Assembly (NCBI GenBank): GCA_033065855.1
Contig: JAVXUO010001311.1
Span: 1,612,001 to 1,676,000, forward strand
Source: Escallonia rubra
Taxonomy: Eukaryota > Streptophyta > Magnoliopsida > Escalloniales > Escalloniaceae
Length of the DNA stretch: 64,000 nucleotides
Direction: 5' to 3'
A program made the position numbers and the translations under genes. The notes under the pieces are model-generated. The model was not told the origin of the DNA. It did not search any database and worked only from the letters and a program-made list of their open reading frames with translations. Positions within the stretch are counted from its first letter, which is position 1. Every line of letters begins with the position of its first letter. Shown here piece by piece: positions 12,123 to 22,550 of this stretch.

Positions 12123-12505
12123 TACCTGCCTCAGGTACATATATGCTACTACATCGAAATGGCGAAATACAACGGCTAGCGGAAACGTGGCAAAAATGGA
12201 TGCATAACGTTACAGTTTCCACCACCCCCCACCACACATACACACACACACACACTTGTTCAGTGAATTGAAAACCCTAAGAGAGAAAAGAGCGGGAGAT
12301 GGCCTCTTCATGCTATTCTTTGGCGTAACCAGATCTTCATACCCGCGAGTACCCTTTTATACTTAGCGTGGAAGCATCAATTGTTAGGAAATTAAACTTG
12401 GTTTTGTGTTGTTGACTGAGTCAACAATTGTAGGCACCTCCTTTGCTCTTTTCTTTCTTCATTGTGAAGAGTTCACATTCTTCATGGAGAAGAAAGCCAG
12501 CAAGA
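12123..12505. other. short unassigned stretch
   Basis: Contains a short CA run near 12238-12256 and nothing that I can assign to a gene. The final part may belong to the Copia fossil that follows. Confidence 0.3.
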
Positions 12506-12972
12506 TCTTAGTTGTTCAGTCAGCTTGTGAAGAGTTCACATTCTTCACGAGTTAATGAATCTTCTCAGGATAAATTAAATATTCAGTGTTATAAAGGCAA
12601 AAAACATGGCCACTATCAATCCGAATGCAAATCACATGTCCAGTGTCATAACCGTAAAAAGTATGGCCGTTATAATAGAGAGTGTCGTGCTAGAAGATTA
12701 GAAAATAAAGAAAATCACGTTGGAGTAGCACATAATGATAGTCCATAAACCTTATTGCTGGCTAATGATGAAAGTAGTTGTAATAATGGTCAATGGTTGT
12801 TAGACTCGGGTCGTAGTAATCACCTGAGTGGAAACAAGGAAGTTTTTTCTGATCTAGATGAGTCCTTTCGCTCTTCGGTGAAACTTGGTGATAACTACAA
12901 AATTCCAGTTCTAGGGAAAGGGGTCTTCAAAATATATTTATAAAGTATACTATGCTCCTAGTATTTGTCAAA
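12506..12972 (+). mobile_element. fossil fragment of a Ty1/Copia LTR retrotransposon (end of gag, start of protease)
   Basis: One frame shows Cys/His zinc-knuckle-like clusters typical of Copia gag (about 12580-12690). The next shows the LLDSG...SNHL signature at the start of the Copia aspartic protease (about 12796-12830). No LTR, integrase or reverse transcriptase is found nearby. The element is broken and heavily truncated, with at least two breaks visible in this short piece. The similarity stops where a CACTA terminus begins at 12973, which suggests that element landed in it. Age: old, with only a small remnant surviving. Confidence 0.7.
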
Positions 12973-13860
12973 CACTACAAGAAAAACAGGTTAATACAAC
13001 GCACAATAAAGGACGCTTTTTAAAAAGCGTTGCAATAATACGATAATGGGACGCGTAGTAAAAAACGTCTCAACAACATAGGCCTATTAGGACGCTTTTA
13101 TTTTCTGACTTTTTCACTTGGACAGACATTGGAAACTCCTTAACTCTTTCTTTCCCTCTCTTCAGATTTTCTACTACCCCCCGCTCCCCTTTCTCTCCAA
13201 CTTTTCTCTTGCGTCTCTCTTGCTCGAGATTTTCTGATTCCACAGAGTAATCTATTTCTACTCTGATACAAACCTGAAATCCGGTAGGTCTACGTCTTTT
13301 GCAAGCTTACTCTCCCTCTCTCTTTATGGTCTTCGATCTCGATTCTCGTTTAGATTCGCTGTTATAATCTGTACGAGTACCCTAGGGTTTACTAGTACTA
13401 TTGTTTGAGGTGCCAAAATTGTCAGCGGGGGTTCCACGCATCGGTGATTCCGGTGTTACTGCCGCTGGTGTCGGGGAAGGACGCACATTGTTGTTGCTGG
13501 GGATTCTTTCCGAATTCAGAGGCGGCGAAGAATGCAGGGTTTCGATTGATTATACTGTAAATCGAGTGCCAAAACTTGTACCAGAGGCTAATTCAATTCT
13601 TTATGAAGAAAGCTAAGTCCTTAGAAGATTCAAATCAGGTTTTATGCCCTTCTCAGTGCGCGCCACACACACACACACTCTTTTACTTTTTTATCTGTGT
13701 CTTGATTCACTTTCTACTTAGCTGGCATTTAATTGTACTGATTGAATTGTGTAAGTGAATTTTGTTAGTATTTTGTGTTTGTGCTTTGAGATATGACAAT
13801 TTCTATTGCATGCCACACGTTTGTAATAAGTTCCACAACAACTGAGTTGCCTATTTGAAG
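12973..13860 (+). mobile_element. left terminus of a CACTA (En/Spm-type) transposon
   Basis: The sequence begins CACTACAAGAAAAA, the standard CACTA terminus. Typical subterminal repeats follow: GGACGCTTTT at 13012, its inverted form AAAAGCG at 13023, GGGACGCG at 13049 and GGACGCTTTT again at 13090. After that comes a pyrimidine-rich, leader-like stretch (13130-13290). A possible GT site at about 13283 and an AG at about 13424 may bound an intron of the element's own gene. No matching right terminus is seen in the window, so the right boundary is unknown and 13860 is only where clear context ends. Confidence 0.6.
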
Positions 13861-13871
13861 GGTAATTCCTG

Positions 13872-14198
13872 CGTTTTTTATTTTGATTTTTTTTTCGGTG
13901 GTTTGCGGTGGCGGTGGTGGGGCGTAGCGGTGGTCGACAGTGGTGGTCGGCGGTTGGAGGTGGCTGTCGGCGATGTCTGCCGGCAGTGGTCGCCAGCGGT
14001 TGGAGGTGGCTGCCGGCGGTGGGAGGGTGGTGGTGGTGGTCTAAAAAAAAAAAACCAGTTTTTGGAATTTTTTTTTTTACTCTTCAATTTAAAAACTGAT
14101 TTTTTAAATTGAAAAAAAAATAGTTACCAAACGCTCCTTTTTTTTTCAATTTTTAAAACTGAAAAAAAAGAGCAAAAAAAAGAGTGTCAAACCTAGCC
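13872..14198 (+). mobile_element. Tourist-like MITE, left-truncated copy
   Basis: The right end TGTCAAACCTAGCC followed by TAA (14199-14201) matches the family terminal repeat. The interior repeats the layout of 3237-3687: TTTTTATTTTGA, T-run, a GGTGG/GGCGG core (13895-14040), GTCTAAAAAAAA, homopolymers, and GTTACCAAACGC. The left terminal repeat is missing. The 69-85-codon frames here are low complexity. Confidence 0.65.
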
Positions 14199-14474
14199 TA
14201 ATAAGACTTAGGAAATTATCTGTATTTTTTTACTCCATTGTGATGCACACCCTCTTGGTCTAGTTTCCTGCTCAACTGTTAAGAAGTAAGTTCTGAAATT
14301 GGTGTTATGCTATTCCAGTAGTAATCATGTTGAAAGCCCAAACAATGTAGGAAAGAGAGCAAGTATTCCCATAAACTATGAGCATCCAAAAAATACGGTA
14401 GCCGAAAAAAGTTATAAATTAATCTTAAGAAAAGTTGTTATTGGTTATTGTTTTTTTTCTTGAAAACATAATAA

Positions 14475-14650
14475 CGTTTAAACTACGATCAAACCGATCC
14501 GAACCGTTCAATTTGAACCGTTCAAACCGAACCGTTCAAACCGATGTATCTTGGTTCAGTTTGGTTTAAGAATTTGTGAATCGAGGTTCATTGGTTCGGC
14601 TTGCGGTTTGACCCCCAAACCGTGCCAAATCGAACCGTGCTCACCCCTAG
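14475..14650. repeat. CGGTTCGG-rich dispersed repeat, copy 2
   Basis: Same CCGAACCG/GGTTCGG composition and the same terminal GCTCACCC as 2340-2522. No coding content. Confidence 0.6.
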
Positions 14651-15074
14651 ATATGATAGCAGTTCAACTCTTGTCCAATCCCCTTGGTTCTAAGAAAGTG
14701 AGTGACATTGTACATGATGTTGCAGTTTTGTCCCCTTAATTTGAGTATTTGACTAAACAAAGGTCCAAACTTTCAATAATATAGAGCACTCTGTGTACTG
14801 AAATTTTTATGGAACTTCAACTATACCTTTTTATAATTATTTGAACTTCAAATTAAAATAAAGTTAATTAAGGTTATTTTGAATTTTGTTTAGCATTTAA
14901 TAAATAACTGAACTCCATGTTACTACGGTAAAAACTTCCTTTTCAGCCCACTGCTCCTTTCCTGTCGGTCTCCATTTATAATTCAATTTTTTTATATTTA
15001 AATTATATTTGTATTGATTAGGTTAATATATATTATTATTAATAGTAGGCACATTACGTGTGTTGGCGATGTTA
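14651..15074. other. AT-rich spacer, nothing recognised
   Basis: AT-rich sequence between a dispersed repeat and the solo LTR. No gene, RNA gene or clear repeat is visible. Confidence 0.4.
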
Positions 15075-16710
15075 GTTATTGTAACGCCCCTGATTTATTT
15101 ACGGAGCGTTAATGCCGAAATACAGAGATCAGATAAAATTCCATAATTATCAGAAGACTTAAAATTGGTAAATCAGAGCATACACTATAATCCCAAACGA
15201 AAGAATATCGAAAGTCCCCCAAACGAAAATCAGAAAACCTTAAAATATCAGAAATATTCCCAACGGTCGATCAGAGAATGCACTAATAACTCCCAAGAGT
15301 ACATCAATAACTGTCATAGGGGCCAAAACTTTATACAATCCGAAAATTTACTCCAACACAGAGTTTCAAAACGAAACCTAAACGATACCAACTTGTCCTA
15401 ATTAAATACACTTAAATGTCAATACTAACTCTGAAATAAGGCAGCTAACTTTGGTCACACAGCTAGCCCTTCAAATCTGAAATCCCACCTACTAAATACC
15501 TGAAAGGGAAAACAATAAGGGAATGAGCCAAATGCCCAGTAAGGTCGCTCAAAGGACCAATCAGTCGGAACCCAAAGATAACAGAGAAACGAAATTTCGG
15601 AAGCACCAAATTTGTTTTAACGGAACAGATAATCAAACCAGATTTCGAATGTCAAAAACGCTTCTGAATACAAAGACAGACACAAAGGTTTCAATAGACA
15701 ATATTTCAAAGGCACATCAATTTCGACTGAATTGAGGTCAGACCAAATTCAAATGTCAAATTATATCAGAGTACAGAAATAGACACTAAACATGTCAGAC
15801 CGAATATCATATGCCAAAATATATCAGAGTACGGAAATAGACACTAGATATGTCAGACCGAATATCAAATGCCAGAATATATCAGAGTTCGGAAATAGAC
15901 AGTATCGGACCAAATATCAAATATCAAAATACATCTGAGTTCGGAAACAGATAGTATCGAAACAGACACTAGAGAGCCATTCAGAAAGTGGTCACATACG
16001 TCACTCCTGACATATGAGGTCGGTTCGGAAAGTAAGATCGCGATCTCTAGCTCAACTCCCCTGAGCTAGCCCACGTTTCAATCCACGTGGGTAAGTCGGA
16101 AATAAGTCACATACACTGTGACATGGCTCATAAAGTCACCAAAACAAAATCTCAAAATAACCGTTATCAAATATCGGACAAATCAAACCATATTCAGAAA
16201 TTTCAAAATCACATTATCAAACAACGAACTCGTCAAACAATAAGTGGAGTTCACGAAAATAATAACGATCATAAATCACTGAAACGACGATATCAATACG
16301 TCAATATTCTGAGGTCAAACAAATCGGACGGAATTTGATTTTTCATAAATCATAGAATTGACAACAAGTCATTCTTAACAAAGTTCAAAACAAAAACGAG
16401 ATGAAGAATCATTTATCCCCATAGGAAGAGACTCGGATTTCAAAATAATTGACAACGAGTTATTCATAACCATGGTCAAAACAAAAGGAAAAGAACGTCA
16501 CTTAACTCAATTCGAAGAAGTTCAGATTTCGAAAAAGAAACTAAAGACTCACATGAGCGATTGGTCCATCGCTGATTCAAATTTTTGGAAGTAAACCCTT
16601 ACCTTAATCAAGCCTCTTGAGAGTCACAAATCCTTAAGCAAATCCTTAAGCTCCTCCTTAGAGCTTCCAAATTTTTCAAGCCATCTTCTCCAATCTCTTT
16701 CTTTCTCTTC

Positions 16711-16713
16711 CTC

Positions 16714-16747
<34 letters not shown>
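16711..16747. repeat. (CT)n microsatellite in the solo LTR
   Basis: About 18 CT units. They lie just downstream of the - strand TATA-like box of the LTR. Confidence 0.9.
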
Positions 16748-16751
<4 letters not shown>

Positions 16752-16859
16752 AAAGGAGAAGAAAAGAAACAGAGAACCCCTCCAAAAAGGCTAGAAATGA
16801 AAAATAGAACACTATTTATATAGAGGGACAAAAATTTTAAGTTTGCATTCGAAAGAACC

Positions 16860-17260
16860 ACTTTGAGTCGGCTGAAACACACTTTGAGTCGACTGAAACA
16901 CACTTTGAGTCGAATGAAAATTTTGTTTTGTTTTGTTTTTTTTTTTTTTCACTTTTAGTCGACTAAAACCCACTTTTAGTCAAATCAAACACTTTAAGTC
17001 GACTAAACCTCACTTTTAGTCGAAGCTTTCCAAAAACACTGTTCACAAAGTACTGTTCATGGTTACTGTTCAAAATCACTGTTCATCGACCGAACTTTTA
17101 GTCGACTGAAATCACTCTTTTAGTCGACTAAAACCTTTAACTTCGACTAAAACTCCAAAAAAACCATTTTTACACAATTTAAATACTTTTTAGTCGACCG
17201 AAACACTTTTAGTCGACCGAAACACTCTTTTAGTCGACTAAAACCTTTTAAATTCGACTA
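16860..17260. repeat. irregular tandem repeats built on AGTCGAC(T/C)(A/G)AAAC
   Basis: Roughly a dozen copies of a 20-24-base unit with the palindrome GTCGAC at its centre, preceded by ACTTTNAG or CTTTTAG. They lie in the presumed U3 part of the solo LTR. Clustered palindromes of this kind in U3 could be protein-binding sites, but that is inference. Confidence 0.8.
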
Positions 17261-17839
17261 AAACTTCAGAAAATTATTTTTATTCGAAGCCAAACTATTT
17301 GCCTTTGACCAAATATTTCAGAACTAAAAACTTTATAATCATTAAGTTTTGATTCGAATGAAACCACTTTCATTCAACCGAAAATTTCAGAAACAGTCAC
17401 AATTCATTTTCTTAACGTGAACAAAAGACCACAAACTTAATTAATCAAAAATATTAAATTTGCATAAGGAAAAGAAAATTTCGGGGTATTACAGTTATGT
17501 ATTGAGACATATCAGCAATTCACAAGGTATCATTTATTTTCATAAGTGCTCACATTTTGTTTTGTTGTTAAGAATTTAAAGGTTTATTCGCTAATATATT
17601 TTTTACGGACAAAATGATATGTGGACGAATAATTGATTAATAAGAATGTTCTTGAAAACGCTTAATTTAGTTCTACCCAAAAAAATAAAAAATAAAACAT
17701 TAAATATTAAGAGCTAGAGAATTGGGAGCGGGAGCTGGAGCTGGAGGCAATTGCAAGGACTAGGTAACGTAGCTCAGAACTGTACTATTGAATGTACTTC
17801 CGGAAACCTAAGGCAACGGTTGGATTTTGGCGGAAGAAA

Positions 17840-20800
17840 ATGAAATTTCTCAGAGTCACCGGCGGCGACATCCTTAAACGAACCCTAGTTCCGGCATCCA
17901 CTAGATTTTCGAACATCCTAGGTGGGTTTTGCCGAGGCTTCTCCGCATCCTCGGAGGACCCACAACTGAACGAATTCATGGCATACTTGAACAACCTCAA
18001 GAACTACGAGAAAACCGGCGTCCCTGCCGGCGCCGGAACGGATTCCGATGATGGGTTCGATCTCGGAAGGATGAATCGTTTGATGGCATCACTTGGTAAC
18101 CCTCAATCCAAGTTCAAGGTGCGTTTTTCTTAATGTCCTTAATACAATGTGTTTGTTTGCTTTAAAGTTCCGTTGGTTGCTGAGAAATTGCTGGAATGTG
18201 AAAGAACCGGAAAGAAAGTTTGACACTGAGCTAACTCGACTGTACAAGTTGTGTTAAATTTGTAGACTCGGTGAAGTGAGGTTTTAATCTTATTAATACC
18301 TGAATAAACAAAGTTAGTATAAGTTTTCAGATACGACATTATTTTCTTGTGTTTGTTCCGTGATTTCCCTACGAATTCTTCGGTAGTGCCTTTTCCAAGT
18401 TGTCATTTACCGCTTAAAAAGTGCACAGAGACAAAAGATTAAAAAAATTTAGTGAAAAAGGAGGTGTGGACAAGCATATGGCGTGGTGGAATGACATTGC
18501 CGAATTGTTGGTAGTAGGAGATAATATTGGAAAAGGGATGGACTCAGTATTTTGAACTTTGTAAAGTTAGGTTTATCCGATTTGAGCTTATAACTCGTTA
18601 GAGCTTATTTTCTGATGTACGTGTGTGCGTGTGTGCAAGTCTCTTTCTGTGTTGTGTTCAGTTGAATTGGTATCAAACTGGATACTTATGTGCGTGCCTA
18701 TGTGTGCAGTTTCATTGGCATCAAACTGAATATTTATTGCGTTTCATTTAAGTCACAACTTAATGCGTGAAAAACAAAAAGATTTCGTCTTTTGGTTTAA
18801 TTTGTTGCTCGCGTTTGTTCTTTAGCATGAATTTACTGGTATCTTCAAATGTCTCATTGGATTTCAATTACTATGCTTTGAAAAGCATTTGATATACCTT
18901 GTATCTCTTATAGTCTGTTCACATTGCTGGGACCAAAGGGAAAGGATCAACTGCTGCATTTCTTTCTAACATTTTAAGGGCAGAGGGGTATTCTGTTGGT
19001 TGCTATACGAGGTAAGGTCATTGTTCTTGAAATCGTTGGCTATGAGCATTTTAGGCTTTAGCTGTTTCATGGACAATGCATTTCCAGCTTGAATCCTTTT
19101 GACGGCATGCTTCATGTTCTTTGAGCAGCCCACATGTTCGGACCATCAGGGAACGTATGTCAATGGGAAGATTAGGTGAGCCGGTGTCAGCAAAGGCAAT
19201 AAATGACATTTTCCAAAGAGTCAGAATGACTATTGACCAGGCAGTGGAACTTGAAAAAAAGTGTATTAGTCATTTCGAGGTATCTACTTCTGCACATGAT
19301 TGTTTTGCAAAACTGACTCTTGAAAAGTACCATAAAAAGGTAACATTGGCTATGGAATGAAGAAAGCCATTGAACTTTCTGATTAATCTACTTGAGCTAG
19401 AAGACGGTTAGATTTGGGTCCTTGAAAAGCTTAGTTCAACGTACCTAGTTGATTCTAGCTAATTTAATTTACTGCCCTCTCATGTAGCCTCTCTTTGCCA
19501 TTAAATGTTCTCTGGTATCATATACTTGCCGTTCTGTAGATATTTTTTGGTTTCTCCACATCTTTTGCCTGCATATGCAAATTGGTGTTTTAGGGGATAA
19601 TGGTTGTCATTCTCGGATTTTTTCCAAATACAACTGTATAATTTTGCTGTCAGTCATGCTATTTCTTTAGTGAATGCTGGATGGAGTTCTGGTCTGGGAT
19701 TCACTGTTGGAAATAACATTCTGTCTCCTGACATAATTTTGCCAAGCGTCATACCTCTTTTATCATGTCTCCATGTCCAGTGAGGAGTGAAGACTGGATC
19801 ATGTGTTCTGTACCTGAGTTGATCTATGGTGATTGTTGGCCAATGGCCAGTTTCACGCTAGCATGGTATTAGTGACGATTTGTTATATCTTGATCTCAGT
19901 TGTTTACATTGAACTTTACAGGTCTTCACTGCTATAGCCTTTAGCCTATTTGCAGAAGAGAACGTTGATATTGCAATAATTGAGGTTAATCTTCTTTCCC
20001 TCAACCTCTTATCAAAGCAGTTTTATTTTTGATCTATCTCCCCCCTCTATGGATCTTCTAATCCAATATTTTAATAGTTTCTTAAGTCCCGGTTGGTTGC
20101 TTTGTGGTGCTTCTCTCAAATTGCATAAACTCTCCAACAGTAGTTGGCATCTGTATATGCAGTGCAATTGAAAGATCCAAACACGTAGTGTCACCCCATA
20201 TAAAGATTGGTAGATTGGACTAACCAAACTTATGGGACTATTTCCTGGTTGTTTAGGCTGGTTTGGGCGGCGCAAGGGATGCAACAAACGTTATCTCTAG
20301 TTCTGAACTTGCTGCTTCAGTCATAACAACAATTGGTGAAGAACATCTGGCTGCACTTGGGGGTTCTCTGGAAAGTATTGCAATGGCAAAATCAGGAATA
20401 ATAAAAACTGGCCGCCCAGTTAGGTGGTTCCCCCTTCACCTTTTTGGCATGTTTGTATCAGCTCTAACTTCACCGGATATAAATGTTGAAATGCGTAATG
20501 GCTTCTATGCTTTCTGTGCATGTTCAACACCGTGCAAACCGGGATCTTTTTTAGCGATAAGGACATTGCTTTATTTTGCTAAGGCATATTTTTGGTGTTC
20601 CTAGACATGGGATAGGGGACTAATTCACTTGAACTTTAATATTTTTGGCATGAATCTCATTCAAGTTCAGATATTTGTAATAGGAGGGTGAGCCTTGGCT
20701 CAATGCTAAGATTACTCCACTTGATATGGAAGTCACGGGTTTGAAATGAAGAAACCGCCTGTTCACAATAGTGAGGCTGAAAATGTGTCCATCAACCTGC

Positions 20801-22519
20801 CCAAGAGCCCGAAATGGTGGGGTCCTTGTGCACTGAACCACCCTTCAGCCATCCTTCATCTCATAAGTTCACAGTTTATTTTGACTGAGTGAAGGGTGCA
20901 CAAATTTAAGTTGACCTGGAAACAGGCGTTACTGACTTACACAATGCTTAGTTTGCTAGCGGCATCATTATTACCTCAGTGGTGGAAGAGAGCAGTTTGA
21001 GGAGGCAGTTGTCATGTGTGCTTCTTCACTTTGAAGCTAGTATTGGGTCATAAGATCAACCTCATCTGTCTGCAAGATTATGCCAGTGGGTCACGTACAG
21101 TTTCGTGGGAATGCTGACCACTTCGAGCCCATGTCTAATGCTATTTGGGTTGGAGGAGGCACTTTCCTTTTAGGGTGGGAGATTAACCTTTATCAAGGGT
21201 TCTTGTTTAGCATCCAGACGACCTTTGTTTCCACTTGCTATTCCACTTTAGTGAGACAGAAGCTTCACAAGTTGTGTGTGTGTGTGTGTGGGGGGGGGGG
21301 GGACCTTTATTGCATAGGGAATGTTTATTCTTCCTACATACTTTTTGTGGTCGAGTATAATGTTTGCAGCGAGAAGGTCCGGGGATGGAGTCTGGCTCGG
21401 TCAGACCTTTTTATATAATTGTGAAATGAGTATTTCAGGTACTCTCTCTGCTGCTGGGTCGCTGGCTTCAGCGCATAAGTTCTTAGCTACATGCAATTGG
21501 AACAATTAAGCTGCTTCTTTCTGTAGGTCTGTGTGCTAGGGGTGGGGGTGAGCACTAGAAGGGAGGTTTGGGTTGGATCTATTTGGTTCGGGAAATGGAG
21601 GTCTCTTACAGGACGACTCAGTTTCCTGTATAGGGTGTGACTGTGGAGAGGATTTCTGTTTGCTTTGGAGGATGTCTTAAACATGTCACTGGCTTGGTGA
21701 GTGAAGGTGGACGTGATCTATTGGACGCTTGGTGTGGGGTGGAACATAAATTGCATCTTTATGACCTGTCCTGCTCGGTGGTATCCCCAAGGATCTCAAA
21801 GATTGCACTTGTTGCTGCATCGTCATTGGCGGGTGTTCCTTTCTCGACTTTATACAACCTAAAGGAGCAGCGACTTGTTTTAAATTGGTCTTGCATGTGC
21901 AAGGGATTAAGATAAAAGCATTTAATAATTTGCTTTTCAATAGGAGGCTGCTAATTTAGTGGCATGTGCTGTTTGTTATATGTAGATGGTATTCGGCTAA
22001 GAATGTTGAGTTTGGCTAAGGACCTCATGAATTGTCAAGGAGATAGGGGTTGCTCCTGCTTCCCAACTTGTGGGCAGGTGCACACCGCTAGCACTGGGAC
22101 GACTTTAGTCTTGCATGATAATGTAACGATCTATTTGGGGTTTGGGGAATGCTGTGGTTCATCTGAGCACACTTCGTGAGTTCCTATTCGATTCGTTAAC
22201 ACTATTTGCTAGTGTTATTCTGTACGGTGTATATGGCAACATCCGCTTGCAGTGGTCTGGTTGGTGTACTGGAGTGGTGCCACACAGTGGTGGTAGAGAA
22301 ATTTTAGCATGATTCACACTAATTAGGGGTTACAATCACAAATATAGTACGACAAGAATCAGGATTTATAACCTTATTATGCTTCCGCTCTTTGTTGCTG
22401 CACTGGTAAATTTCCACTGCATAGTAGTGTGTATCTTTGCTTTTATTACCCTGTTGATTGCTACGTACAGATATGTAGCTCTCCTAATTCGTAGCTATGA
22501 GATTATGTCCCCATGTTTA

Positions 22520-22550
<31 letters not shown>

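Larger units (their letters stand above)
15080..17493 (-). mobile_element. solo LTR, probably Ty3/Gypsy
   Basis: The unit starts TGTAACGCCCC and ends GGGGTATTACA, a common Gypsy LTR end pair in plants. It is flanked by a perfect 5-bp repeat GTTAT (15075-15079 and 17494-17498). No gag-pol sequence or primer site lies inside, so this is best read as a solo LTR of about 2.4 kb. A TATA-like CTATATAAATAG on the - strand (about 16811-16825) suggests transcription leftward, placing the GTCGAC-repeat part (16860-17260) in U3. A (CT)n run follows the TATA box in that direction. The perfect target repeat argues against great age. It lies about 350 bp upstream of the DHFS start codon. Confidence 0.75.

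Noticed and set aside
20263-20604. Continuation of DHFS exon 5 past 20418
   Set aside because: The frame stays open by chance into intron 5. Residues after GRP do not match the family, whereas joining at CCA/GTTAGG to 23259 restores the conserved LGGP(Y/F)LPHIE.
20690-20760. tRNA-like A and B boxes in DHFS intron 5
   Set aside because: It does not fold as a complete tRNA and is followed by a SINE body. The same reasoning applies to the - strand tRNA-like head near 40060.
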